64,000 nucleotides of DNA from Colius striatus. Lineage: Eukaryota > Chordata > Aves > Coliiformes > Coliidae. The translations under genes and the position numbers were made by a program. Within the stretch, counting starts at the first letter, position 1; each line of letters opens with the position of its first letter. The notes beneath the pieces are model-generated. The model did not search any database. It was not told where the DNA came from and saw only the letters and a list, made by a program, of their open reading frames with translations. The stretch is from the NCBI RefSeq assembly GCF_028858725.1, contig NC_084790.1, forward strand, positions 5,276,001 through 5,340,000, written 5' to 3'. Below are positions 41,016 through 52,852 of this stretch, piece after piece.

Positions 41016-44000
41016 CTGAAAGAAAAGCAGCAAGATCAATACGGTGCAGCTTGAGTGTTTCTCAGAAGGTTTGAATCATGCCATCAAATATTGAGATTAT
41101 ACACGCGCATATGCACGTCCGGTGAAAAACGTCGCTTGCCATAGGAGTGAGGAGAGGAGGCCGCAGGAAAACCCTGCGGGATGGTCAGGGAGAGGCTAGG
41201 CTGCGCAGATGGGGAGGGGGGCGATCCCCAAAACCGCCACACACGCACCGCGTCCCTCCCAGGCTGAGGGGGAGCGAGGATCTGGGACCCACAGACCCGT
41301 GGGTCAGTACACACAGACTTGTGTCCGCTCACTCAAGCTTCTACACACGTGTGTCTGCGCACACAAGTCACTACACACATGTGTGTGAGCACACGCGTGT
41401 TTCCATGCGCACACGTATGTTGGGGTGCACACGTGCCCTTCGCAGGGCCCCCCTCCCCTTCCACAGGTCTGGATGCAAATCTATGTGGGTGTTTACCTGG
41501 TACTTAGAGATTTGCATAACACCCATCTGCACATTGCCCACGCTATATACAAAGGCAAAAAAAGAAAAGGATATTCATACTTATATTTTTCGGACATGTT
41601 TTCCCACGTGTCTGCAGATTTATTCGTATAGACACATGGTGCGGGAAAAGAGCAGGGAGAAGGGATCTGGCGAAAGCTTTCATAAATCCTGCCTATTTTT
41701 TTGCTGTGTGGCAAGAAACAGTCCCGATACGATAAACATCCTCTGAGGGCGGCAATGGACTCTGCTGCTGGAGATCTGGACAGTGTTACCCAGAGACACA
41801 GACATTTGCAGGGCTGCAAATGCAGCCAAAAAAGAAATAACGGGCTGCCCGTCACCCTCGCGTGTGGGAGAAGTTACGTGGGAACCTTTTGTGAAAGACA
41901 TTTCAGGAATTAGCCTACTCAAGCGGGGAGGGGGGGGGGGGGGGGGGCAACAGCATTTTGAGAGCAGATACCAACCCTACAGACACAATAGTGCTGAAGG
42001 TCTCACCCGAAGGTGAAGTGGGTTTCGAGTAAATAATAGAGCATTTACTAATCACATGCAAATATTAGCTGACCATTCTCTAACTGAGAGGCGGGAAAGA
42101 GCAAAATGAAGGGTTATAGGCAGACCACGTATTTCTATTTTATTTCCTTTGCCTCCTCTGAAATTATGACTGAAGCCATAAACCTTTACACCAATTAAAT
42201 GGACCATTATCAATATATACATACACACACGCTCGCGCCATCAGAACGTTTTCTCTACGCAAAATGAAATATATTGAATATTTTTTAAAAATAATCCGGT
42301 TAATCTTCCTCTGTAAGTACTGGCTCTTACAAATTTGCACGGCTATTTCCTTAATGTAATTGACTTGATCTAATATGCAGAATTAAATATTAAAGAGGAA
42401 GATAGCTATTAATAATTGATACTGTTAATCCTGCTACCCATCCTTTAATGGCAATGGAGGGCTCTGCTTCGTAACAGATTTTTATTCGGTTTGGGTTTAT
42501 TTTTGGTCATATTTTGGGTCGTTAAAAAAGAAGACATTTTAAATGCCACCGTGCTTTGTCTATTCACTACACACAAATCCCTAAACAGGGAAGTGAATGG
42601 GAAGAGGTTCTGGCACCTCTTTTCTTTAAAATCAAGTGAATAAATTAACAGATCCTTGTGCCATACACAGGGCAGAGATTCATTATTAAGAAATACTTTC
42701 AAAAATTGAAAGAGTCAGTGAAATTGGTGGGAGTACTTTCTGCAAAACAGCTCCGTCTTCCAGCCCTGGCAGGCTCTCAACATAGCCCAAATTAAGCTAT
42801 TATTTAAAACAAAATGTGCGTCGTAACCACACGCCATAGAAACCACACAGCATCTTCTTAGAGTGGGTCCCTGCACTTACTTATAACTTAATAACGTTTT
42901 CTTGGACAAGATTTTTATATATTCAATTTCAAGGACATTGAGCATAGAACCTGGATATTTAATTCTCTCAAATCATTCACCTCACGGTTGCAGTTTGTTC
43001 TGGATCCCTGCCCAGTACAATAGACTGGGACTTTCTTTTTGTGTGTGTGTGAGTGTGTGTGTGCCTGTCTGTCTGTGTGCAAGCTAAAGGGGGGGGGGGG
43101 GGGTGGAGGGAGTGCAAAAAAAGTCACCATAACATCCTGTACGAGGAGGTGAGGAAATCATGAGGGGAAAGAATATACTATATCTTTAACCATGTAGAGG
43201 TAATGGAAATCTCTGTTGCAATTCCATATTGAGAGGAGGGAGAAAAAAAAAGTTAATTCCACGGGAAAAGGAATCACTGTGTTAGTGTGTCCTGCATAGA
43301 CGCCGAGGAATTATATCCTCGGCGGGGGCCAATGCGGAAAACTTCGGCTTTCACTGCAAAATATTTACCATAGGGGGGTGAAGCCAAGTTTCTCTCTTTG
43401 CCTCTTGCTTGAGCTTGGGCTCCAATTTACCTTTCAGATGGAAACCAGGTAACAATCGGCTGTGCACAAGGTGAAGATATGGATTCTTTCTTACTCAAAA
43501 GCCATTATTATTATTAAGTATTATTATTAGCGTTATTATAATTACCAATAATAATTGTATTATTAATAACGTTATTGATAGCATTATTAAATATATTCGA
43601 GGTGAGTGTTTGGGGGGTTTTTTGTATTTTAGTGAGTTAAAAAGACAAGCCAGCCCCCGGAAAAAAAAGAACATGCTAAAGTGTAACTGTTTCCTCAATC
43701 TGGCTACATTACAAATAAAAGCTAATTAAGTTGGAAGCACATCCCTACTTTTTTTTTTTCCACTAGGAAGGAGCGTGGCTTTGAAATATTCATACCCTGA
43801 ACGGTTGCATTTAATAAACAATTAAAAGCCCACCAAATACACAAACAAGCAAGAGGAATACAAGCAGGTTACCGCCAGCACGGACGGCGAGGGGCTGAGG
43901 AGGGGAGCGAGCCCGGCCCCGCGTCCGCCGGGAAACACCGGCGCGGCGGGCATGGAGAAGCCCCCGCTGCTGTGGACTTCCCCCCACGTGAACTTTTTAT

Positions 44001-44954
44001 CCACAATTTCTCCTCTTTCCCCCTTTCTTCTTCTCCTCCCACCGACGCCCTCCGCTCCCCTTCTCTACCTTCCTCCCCGACAGCCGCTGGCTCCCCCCCG
44101 TCTCTTCCCGTCCCCATTGCCCGCACCCGCGTAGATTTACTCCCGCTTACTAAAGTGGTCTCTGCTGCCGGAGCCAGCGCTCTGTAGGAAAGAGTGTGAC
44201 TCGCTCCAGCTTTTGTCCTCTCTGGACACTGTTTAAGCTCAGAGACGATGCTCATTTTTATTTTTATCTTTATTTACCGGCAGAGACAATACCACCCCTC
44301 TCCCCTCCCCATCTCTCCCCTTAGGTTGGCTCAGCAAGCTGAGACTTTTCTTTAAGCCCTGATTTTAAACTTTACGCAGCATTGTCCCCTTTTATTGCAC
44401 CTCCTCCAGCTTTTATACTGTTTACTTCCTCACTTTTATAACTTACTTTGATCTGTCCTGTCTTTGTCTTCGCTTCCTTCACAAACTTTATTGTCCTCGA
44501 AGCTGGGCCTTTGATTGGAAACGATCCCTTCCCTTGCAGCAGAAGTTTCTAAATTGTACTCCTGTGTCCCCTGTTTATGGACATCCCCGGGACGGCCCAG
44601 CAGCGGCTCTGCCTTAACAGACCCCTGCCCGGGGAGGTTCTCTGCTCTGGGCACTGGATCCAGCCAGCTCCGTAGATACCTGCTATCAGATGGGACGCTT
44701 TGATGTTGAATATATGGATGGTAGACGGCAGGAAGGGTACCAGAAGAATGTGGATTCAAAGGAGTCCAGGAGGCGCTGAAAACTGGAGGTTTTGGCTGGA
44801 AACTACAGGAGGGGAATTCTAGATGCTCATTGTGCCCAGCTTGCCTGGAACTTGTATATTGCCCAGATGAAAATTTAGCTGAAGGCGAGTCTTCACTTTC
44901 ATGACTTATAATAGAGTCGACATAATAATTGCTAAGAGTCCCAGAAATGGACAT
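40780..44954 (-). CDS. HOXB9: Homeobox protein Hox-B9 (two exons: 44447-44954 and 40780-41015)
   Basis: AbdB-class transcription factor of paralogue group 9, with roles in posterior trunk and limb identity. The spliced product is 247 residues (human 250). It starts [20 protein letters not shown], the group 9 activation domain. There is no YPWM; the group 9 PBX motif is a lone Trp, here NPAASWLHA at about 171-179. The homeodomain is at about 182-241 ([13 protein letters not shown]... [21 protein letters not shown]... [13 protein letters not shown]) with the short tail KEQGKE. Exon 1 ends CAAA before GTAAGTT; exon 2 starts after TTTCAG; the junction codon is Thr170. The usual Asn before the Trp of the ANW motif appears as Ser. 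It is the last HOX gene in the window; upstream comes miR-196a-1. Confidence 0.97.
41338..41432. repeat. Alternating purine-pyrimidine stretch
   Basis: Successive CACACGTGTG-, GCGCACACA-, CACATGTGTGTG- and CACGCGTGT-type palindromic segments over about 95 bases, an arrangement that favours Z-DNA or cruciform structure. Confidence 0.6.
41473..41517. promoter_or_regulatory. Pair of POU octamers in HOXB9 intron
   Basis: ATGCAAAT at 41473-41480 and its inverse ATTTGCAT at 41510-41517 are perfect octamers in opposite orientation about 30 bases apart. A third perfect copy is at 42056-42063. Confidence 0.4.
41930..41947 (+). repeat. poly-G run in HOXB9 intron
   Basis: A run of about 18 G, preceded by a GGGGA segment. 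Confidence 0.9.
42010..42440. promoter_or_regulatory. AT-rich homeodomain-motif block in HOXB9 intron
   Basis: A compact AT-rich segment with ATGCAAAT, GCCATAAA (42175), CAATTAAAT, TAATGTAATTG, TATTAATAATTG and GTTAATCC elements. It looks like a homeodomain/POU-responsive enhancer, judged by motif density only. Confidence 0.35.
43089..43103 (+). repeat. GT repeat followed by poly-G
   Basis: An imperfect GT/CTGT repeat (43040-43080) followed by a G15 run in the HOXB9 intron. Confidence 0.85.
43870..43970. promoter_or_regulatory. CpG-dense block in HOXB9 intron
   Basis: GC-rich sequence with many CpG (GGACGGCGAG, CGCGTCCGCC, GGCGCGGCGGGC) about 0.5 kb inside the intron from exon 1. It may be the CpG island of the gene displaced into the intron, since exon 1 itself is not CpG-rich. 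Confidence 0.5.
44447..44954 (-). CDS. HOXB9: HOXB9 exon 1 (coding part)
   Basis: 508 coding bases encoding residues 1-169 plus one base. The start is set by the conserved [15 protein letters not shown] amino terminus. A Pro/Ser-rich middle is followed by a charged stretch ([11 protein letters not shown]) ending at a strong GTAAGT donor. Confidence 0.96.
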
Positions 44955-45110
44955 TCTCAGACATCATACAAAGCACGGTTCAATGAAGGGAAAAAAATAT
45001 ATAGGACAGATCTAGATTTGTACTCTACCCCCTTCTCCAACTTCCCAGCCAACAAAGTACAGTTGGGCTGCTGTGTTGTGAGCTCCCAGCAAAATGATTG
45101 GTCAAACTTT
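44955..45110 (-). promoter_or_regulatory. HOXB9: HOXB9 core promoter candidate
   Basis: On the minus strand a CCAAT box (45097-45101) lies about 145 bases and a TATATATT element (about 44996-45003) about 45 bases upstream of the start codon. The CCAAT-to-TATA spacing is longer than usual, so initiation may not be TATA-directed. Confidence 0.4.
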
Positions 45111-48100
45111 TTTCGTGTGCCTGATAAAGCGTCAGCCTCGGCGTAAATCAATCGCAGCCGAGGGGGCTGCGCTGCGCTGTCATCCGCCCTTGCATTCCAT
45201 ATCAAGGATGGATTGTTTTATGTTTATGCAATGTTGCAAAACGTCAGTAGTTCCGAAAAGCCACCAAACGGGCAAAGCTAGGGCTGATATGCCTTCCCAG
45301 ATCTGCTCCCGAAATATTGTTTAGGGGGACTAGGGGGTGTCCGGACAGCGCGGGGGGGCGAGGGGTGTATTTAATGGGATTTTTTTTAAAGATGCTGATG
45401 TGCTCTCTCTGCCTTTAATAACCACCATGGGGGAAGAGAGATAAAAGCTATTCTTTGCTACTCGGGTTCCAGAGTAGGAGAGCTGAAAACCAGGGAATAA
45501 GTACAAACAATTCACATCCCCCCCCCCCCGTAGTGATTTCATACACATACAGATGTGTGCGCGCGGCACAGGCAGATAGACATACACTCACACAGATCTG
45601 CACTTCTGCGAAGGGGTGTATCTAGGTAGCAAGAGTAACGGGGAGACTGCTGTAAATAACTAACCAGTTGGGATTATTAACATGGTAAAATAATGTGGAT
45701 AAATATGAAATTTAAAATGTCGGTGTCATGGAGGTGGCATTGCAACTTTGACCAGCGAGCTGCCTAGTCACAACGCTTGTATGCATCCAAAGCCTGCCTG
45801 CGACTTTATGCTTTTATATGTGTTTGTATAAATACCTTAAGAAGTCGCTGTACCTAAGCATATGTTCCCATATTTTGCAGCATAATCTCAGGACTGCTTT
45901 GCTTGGACAAAAATAGTTTCCCACATTGCTGAAATCAGAAGCCTTCATTTAACTTTACAAGGCTAGTAAAATACAGTGCGCCACTGATCCGGCTTTGTTA
46001 CAGAACGCCTTAAACTTGTGATGGCTAAATAGTTTAATAAAACTTACATTAGCTTTCTTTGATTTTTATAGCCTTGAATTTATTGCCTGTGGAAAAGAAA
46101 GGGGGCAAAAAAGAAGTCCCTCGCGTTTGCAGTCACCGTACCCCATCCCCCCGCCTCGTTGCACCTCACATGTATGTGCCCACGATGTGTGTGCGTGTCA
46201 AACAACACCCACTACCACCCCTCCTTGTATTTTCCGTGTGTTTTCGAAAACCCGACGGTTTGGGATTTTTTTTCCTCCTTCCACCGAAGGGACAGATTGA
46301 CACAGGATTAGGACTCAGAGTGGCTCCCAGCCTGAATGATGTGGGGTAACAGAGTCAGTTTTACCAAGTTATGATGATAAATCCCTTTATTGCACGATGA
46401 TCCGATGGCGTCGTAAATGTTGGTTAAGGAAAAGGTGCTCTCCATGATTACGGCAAAAGTGTTTCTCTGGACTTCAGCTGTAACAGTCTGGATCAATTTG
46501 CCTCCTTTAATCTATTGCCCTTCTCCCTCTCACCCCAACACTGAAGGATATTTAAGTGAAGGGCAAAGAGATTTCTAGGTATGATAAATCATCACGAATC
46601 TTTCTTGAAGTGTATAGAGATGGAAGCCTATATGAACAGGCTAATAATAACATTGAGAGGTGCTAATAGCCGCCTGAAATGAAGGAAAACATATATTTGG
46701 CGTTTCTGTCTGCCTGTAGGAAAGAGTGCATGCGTATGCATCCATATGTCCGTGCCTACACAAAATGGATGTGGGAAATTGCCATCGGAGGTGGTTTACT
46801 GGTACTAGAATAATATGAAGGTGTTTAAAAACCTACCCCCACAGTCTTCGGTGTTCCAATATTCCTGTAAGCATTTTTCCATTAGCATCTGCCCTGCAGA
46901 CTGGTGAAGGGACATGCGGTCCCAGGTCCAGGAGTAGAGCTCCTCTAAATGAGACTCAGATGATTTTAACGGAAAATAAATAAATAATACTTTAAAAAAA
47001 TGTAGAAGGTCGGGGTGATGGGCAAAGAGAGATAGAATTTAACATCGGAGGTCAGATTTATTTGTAATTTTTGCATCCGTCAAGATAGCAAGAGCCCCCA
47101 ACCAGCTCAAAATCTTCTCTGTGCTTGAAAAGCAGAGTCAGTCTGCAGGCTTCAGGCAAGGTAAGGTCTGAGTAGTGGCTGGGGAGCCCTCTCCATAAGA
47201 TCTTGCCAAGCCAGCCGCGAGGAATTGTCACCAGGTGAGTACTCCTCACTGACCTACAGCCTCTCCACTCCTTTCCGGTGGGGGGTCAGTGCAAAGTAAC
47301 TCTACTTCTCCTTTTCCACATTTAAACCGGTGAAAGGCAGAGAAATCTCCTCAGTAAGCAGCGCGGGGCAGGATCGCTGCTCTGCTCGGTCTGTCTCACA
47401 CGAACGGGGGTTGTTTGAAGCCAGGAGAGAAATTCCAGCTTTTGCCAACTTTTCGTATTTCTATCTAATCCCCTCCTCAACTTTCTTAAGAGTTGGGGAG
47501 GTTTTGAAATGAAAAGACTCTGTGTCACCAGACATAAAATGCAAGCTGATTGCTCACATTGTCAGATTTCCCGGCTTTACTGCCCTTCAGAAATGATTTT
47601 TAATAATCAGACTATTTCACAAGAAATTCGGAGGTACTCGGCAGATATCTTGAGAGGTCGGGAAAGGAAAGGACTGATTTAGGTGTGTTGTGGAGATTAA
47701 ACTCGCTAGGCGCATGAAAATTTGTTTATACAACTGATGGATAAACAACCGTGTTGGTAGTAGAGTGTTGGTGTTGAATAAGTATAGATGGAATTATTGA
47801 ACGTTAATTGAAGCAAAACACCTGTTCTCTGTTTGCTGGATAGATTGGCCATGTCTTACCTGTAATAAATATATTCTTGGAAAAAATCCTGGTGCGCCTC
47901 CTATAAATAATGATGAACTATGTCAGCATGTGAGTATATAATTTTCTGTAGTATATAAATTTAAACCAAGAAGACTCTTAGAAGTGTGGCCGTGAGGCAG
48001 AAACCAAGGAGTTTCAGATCCCTAGTGAATGGAAACCTCACAAGAAGATCTGCAAAATCCATTTGCTTTTGCTCCTCTGGAGGTTTCCGTTTGTTCAGTA

Positions 48101-51100
48101 GTTTATTTTTTATATATATCCCCATAGCTCATCTCTTTGTAGCCTTTTCTTAAAGGGGCTTAAGGCAAACTACAGCTTCATCCCAGGTCTGCCCGCCCGG
48201 AGAGACCACATTGTGCAGTGCTGTCTGCTTCGGGTAACACTGTATAGGCGCTTATATTTTCCAACTCCAAACAGAACCCATCAGGAATTAACATGAAAAG
48301 CTCTTCTGTTTGGGGAAAAAAAAAAAAAAAAAAGAAAGAAAGAAAAAAGGAAAAAATCTTTAAGAAGGAAAAACTAAGGAGAAAGTGATCTCGGAGCAGA
48401 GTCTAAATGTCTGAAAGCACGAATCTTGGGGAGAGAGGAGGCAGGATGTGCGAGTTTTGCTCAGTTTGCAAACTGGATTAATTTTAGATATGTGATTGTT
48501 GTGAGCTGGTAAAGGGAAGTGGAACTGGAAATAGTTATTTTTTAAAAAAAATAGTGCTAGATGAAACCTTTTTTCCTGCTTTCAAGACCAGCGCCAAGTG
48601 TATTTGGCTGTGAGGAAAAATTCGGAGTATTGTCAACTTCCAATAGAAAGCCAGAGGCTTCCAAACTCAGACACTGTTGATAAATTATCTTTATTATTTA
48701 GAAGAGAGAAGGAATAATTTCCAAATCCTGCTTTGAAATTCACAACTGCCAAAATACATCCTTAGAAACAGCTCTTTGTGTTGGCATTTCTAAGCTGAAA
48801 ACAACTAAACATAAAGTATTTTCAAAATGTGCAGATTTTAAGTCTGTGCAATTGCCTCCTTTTACTGATTTATAAGTTTTGGCCTAAGGAAGAAAAATAT
48901 GCGGATGAGCCATTTCTTACTGCCAACAAGCTTAACCACTTTTTAGAGATGGTTGTTATCATTTATTAGCACTGGCACCTTCTTCCAGCTGATTTTGCCA
49001 CTTTATCAGCGATGTGGAGAAGGGTGGGGGAGGGCTGGGGATGCGGAGCTTCTCCTCACCCTGCTGTACGGACGGGGCAGGACGTGGAGAGCACCAGGAT
49101 CCTTACACCAAGGGGCCGACACGGCGGCAGGGTCTAACCTGCGCTACTTGAGGCGTATTTACTTCTTCAGTTTAAGTTTGGAAGCCGATAAGGTAAGACA
49201 GGATAAAAGCTGAGAGTGAACTTCGTGGCTATGCAGAGTCTGGAGACCAGATTCGGAGATAACCCAACTTTCAAAGGGCTGAGCGTTTATTTTAACCGAT
49301 AGAAAGCATTCCGAAATTATGCTAACAGTAACAGTAGTAGTGATAATCACAGCAACAACAAGAAAATAACTCTTTTTCTTCTTTTTTTGAGGGTCAGGAA
49401 ACAAATAAAATCCCAGCATAAAGCAAACATAGTTAATGAATTATACATTTAGACAGGTCTAAGAGGTTATGAAAGAAACTTCAGTCACTGACCCCTCCAA
49501 GCGCACGAAAGCGCAACAAAAAAAAGAGTCCTTCCTGAAGAGTAAAACTTCTTTGTTTTTTTTTTTCCTTAAAAAAGGTGAAATAAGTTTCTGTGGGCTA
49601 AAAGCCGAAGCATCTACCTTTGCCATTTCCTGTGCTAGCTCTCAGTTTGAATGCTGCCGTCTGTTAAAAATCCGTAAGTGGTGAAGAGGGAGGGCGGGGA
49701 GGGGGGGGAATTCCTTGTCTGAAGAGAAGCAAAAACAAGTTACACATGTGGGCAATTTTCCAAGGACTGAAAGTATACTCGGACTAAAAACCCCAATTCC
49801 AAATGATGATTGTAGTCTCAGCACTTACTAAAGCATTTCGATGCTCCGTAAAGTAAAAGAGTATGCGCATTTGAAAAGGGAAGCTGGAAGGAGAGAAACT
49901 TAAAATAAAGTTTACTTGTTGTTCGGGATCCCACATTCTGGCTACTAGACTAACTCCATCCCCCACCCTCCCTCTCCCCCACCTCCCTCCTTGAAATAAT
50001 ATTAAACTCCCATGCAATAACTGGACGCCTGCCTAGATGAACTGCCCTAGATTTTACACCACGGGAGCTACTGCAGATTATCCTGACTCGGCTTTGGGGT
50101 CACTACGATATAACTGATACATCCATCCCACCCCACGGGCCCCCCCTCAAAAAAAAAAAGAGGAAAAAATATTCCAAATAGCATTAGTCTGGAGGAAGGG
50201 AAGTAACAGCCCATAATGGTGAGAAATCTGTCGCTCCTACTCAAGGCAGGGGAACAGGGTGGGAAAATGCGAGCGCAGGTACAAGAATTAAGTTTCTATA
50301 GAATGGTTTCCATAAACCCTATAGCATGAGCCCCAGTAAAAAAAATAAAAGCGGGTGTTTCCTTCGCATGAGGTCTTTTCACAGCACTTTGGTCCGTAGT
50401 TAAATCTCACCCCGGGTCGGGGTGGTATCAGACAGGCTGTCCATTGGCAGTAGCGCTACTGGGGGAAATGTGTTGCCTTCACCGCAGTTGTTCCTTGTCT
50501 GTAAGCACTGAAATGTTCAGCGTGTCGCAAACCAGGAAATTGCTACGCGGAGGATAATTATTTATAATTTTTTTTAGCTGTCCTCACGCAGCTGCTTCTC
50601 CAGGTAAGGTTGCTTTTATCTTTCTAATTCGGAAAAGAAGAGAAACAAACCACTCCAGAGGCAGCCATGCCCGTGGGACAGGCAGGACCCCCTGCCCACC
50701 GCACCCTCCGCTCCCCACTCCTTTCCCAAAGTCTTTGGGAAATGAGTCCTAATTCCCGTTTTCAGGCCTCAGCACCAACCCCCCCGGGCCTGATTCTGAT
50801 CTTTCCCAGCTCTGTATCCCCCATTCTCCTCCCTGGCCCTTGTTTCCTGTATTTACGTGGGTAGGAGGGAGATCAAAATCAGAAGCCCAGACATTTACAA
50901 GGCAGGTTAGTGGTTGCCTATGGGGACATTATTACCGAATAGTTTATGATTAACTTTCCCAGATTGTCCTTTTCCGTTTAAGGGCTTTGAGTTAGGGCAC
51001 AAGCAGCACGTTGTTTCTCAGGAAGGAGTCACAGGCTTGTGACTTAGGTAGAAAACTCCGAATTATTTTACGCTATTTGACTTTCCCTCTCCCCCGCCTT

Positions 51101-51439
51101 GAGCGGCTGTTTGTTTTATAGGCGAGATAGCCACGATGCCTACAAGAATCACTCAGTTTATAAACCCATACAAGTTTTTTGTTTGTTGGGTTTTTTCTTC
51201 TTTTAACACTGTGAGTGGAGAAAAAAAAAATCCCCACCTCGACCCGACATAACTGAAATCCCACTAATCCTCTCGGCCACAAAAAGGAGCAGCAGATGGT
51301 GGTTTAGACCCTGGATATGGTATCAAAGTTTAATTCTTCAAACCTCGAAAGGAGATCCACTCCCAGGCTTCTTTAGCCGTGGCCTGGATCATGTGAAATT
51401 TGGTTTTATGGGTATTTGAAACACCAATGCAAGGAAAAA

Positions 51440-51440
<1 letters not shown>

Positions 51441-51485
<45 letters not shown>
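51441..51485 (+). repeat. (CA)n microsatellite
   Basis: About 22 perfect CA units, 1.2 kb from the miR-196a-1 hairpin on its downstream side. Confidence 0.95.
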
Positions 51486-51487
<2 letters not shown>

Positions 51488-52658
51488 CGACGGACTTTCA
51501 GTTTGCAGAAAGTGGGATGAGTGGACTTCATCCAAGCACACACTCAAACCTTCAGAGGCCTCCTCGCTCCTCCTTTATCATATGGATTTGTAAAAAAATG
51601 TTGGTTTTTTAATATTTTATTTAAAACTCAGTATATTCCCAAATTCCCCACTTTGAGATATGGAGGAAGGATGTGGTGAAACGTGGGCATTTCTAACATC
51701 ACCTCTACTCTTTTATTCTGTGAACTTCGCAGCCATGGTCCTCTCCCAGGTTCACCTACAGATTGTATATTTGATGAACTTACAGATCAACTCCCAGCAA
51801 TGAGCACCAGCCACGCATCTTTGCGTGGTTGTGTGCGTACAAACCACAATTGTCAGTCTCTCATCATGCATTTATCAGTCTCTAAAGATGTGGGCATGTT
51901 TCCTACGACATGCAGGAGCTCCTCGATAATTAAATACTCCAAATCCAGCCCGTATGGCTAAACCCGGTATTTATACCTGCATATGAAAAGCCAAAGACTT
52001 GCTCGTCATCCCGGTCCCTATAGATATTGCCGACAAAACCACAACTGGGAAGCGCTGCGGACATGTGCAGCAGGACTTTCAATAGTCAATGGGACGACTA
52101 AACTCGTGAGCCGGACACAGTCTTTTTGTGTTCCCTAAACCCCCATGTTAGCCTTCACATGGAGCTGTAGATAACAGCTACCAAAATAAGACACACTGAT
52201 ATTCTTTTATAGCTGTGTCTATATTTACAGGGGTAGATTTTGATGCGAGACACGAACTTTCTTGCACAGAGAGAGGTTTGCACACGCGTGGCTGTCAGAT
52301 CCTGGGGAGGGAGGGTTTAGCCTCTGAGAGGCGCCGCAGCCTAATTAGACCTTTAATAAGCTCTTGATGATTCGGGGCGTGACTGCGTTGTCTAGCAAAA
52401 GGTCCCTGAAACGGGGATTTAAAACAAAGAAACCATCACCCCTGCCACAGTAGTGTCCGGTGCAGGGGCTTGGCGACTCTGTGACCTGAGCCGGGCCTTG
52501 TGCGGGGTGGGGGGACAGACACACGGACCCGATGGCTCCGCGCCCGGTGTCGGTGCAGTCCGGGGGATGGAGGAGAGGGGTGTACAGAGATGTCAACCTT
52601 TCCCCATCCCTCCCGGGGCAACTGCCCTCCGCAAACAAGGCCGAGGAGGATAACTGGA

Positions 52659-52728
52659 GTAAATCAGGTAGTTTGATGTTCTTGTGTTTAAAATTAAAAG
52701 CCCAACAACATGAAACTACCTAATTCAC
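52659..52728 (-). ncRNA. MIR196A1: miR-196a-1 precursor hairpin
   Basis: The minus strand reads as a 70-nt hairpin beginning GTGAATTAGG and ending CTACCTGATTTAC, with the two arms pairing along almost their full length around an AT-rich loop. The 5p arm (52701-52722) matches mature miR-196a at all 22 positions as I know it. Location upstream of HOXB9 on the HOX strand is the conserved position of miR-196a-1. Its products repress and slice HOX mRNAs, with HOXB8 the classic target; a matching site is present here. The 3p arm differs from human at several positions while keeping pairing. Confidence 0.95.
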
Positions 52729-52790
52729 AGAGCAGTTCTAGTTCAGCCTTGGGTCAAAGGCTAAAATTCCCTAGAAAGGCGCCTGGGCGG

Positions 52791-52852
52791 CCATTTTGTT
52801 TGACATCATCTGCAATCTGAACTTTTATAATAGAAAACAGTTGCTAGGAAAC
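52791..52852. promoter_or_regulatory. Motif cluster upstream of miR-196a-1 (YY1-like, X-box)
   Basis: Just upstream of the hairpin on its own strand are a YY1-like GCGGCCATTTTG (about 52787-52798) and an X-box GTTGCTAGGAAAC (52840-52852). The X-box is nearly the same as the copy at 18264. The cluster could be a conserved regulatory element or promoter-proximal part of the pri-miRNA. Confidence 0.4.

Larger units (their letters stand above)
41016..44446 (-). other. HOXB9: HOXB9 intron
   Basis: 3,431-base phase-1 intron, the longest of the five. It has a Z-DNA-like alternating CA/TG/CG stretch (41338-41432), three POU octamers (41473, 41510, 42056), a G18 run (41930-41947), an AT-rich homeodomain-motif block (42010-42440), a GT repeat and G15 run (43040-43103), an ATT-rich patch (43500-43590) and a CpG-dense block (43870-43970). 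The 199-residue plus-strand ORF at 41147-41746 is repetitive and not supported as a gene. Confidence 0.9.

Noticed and set aside
41147-41746. 199-residue plus-strand ORF in the HOXB9 intron
   Set aside because: Driven by the alternating CACA/TGTG stretch (repetitive His/Thr/Val). It lies within an intron on the opposite strand and has no domain.
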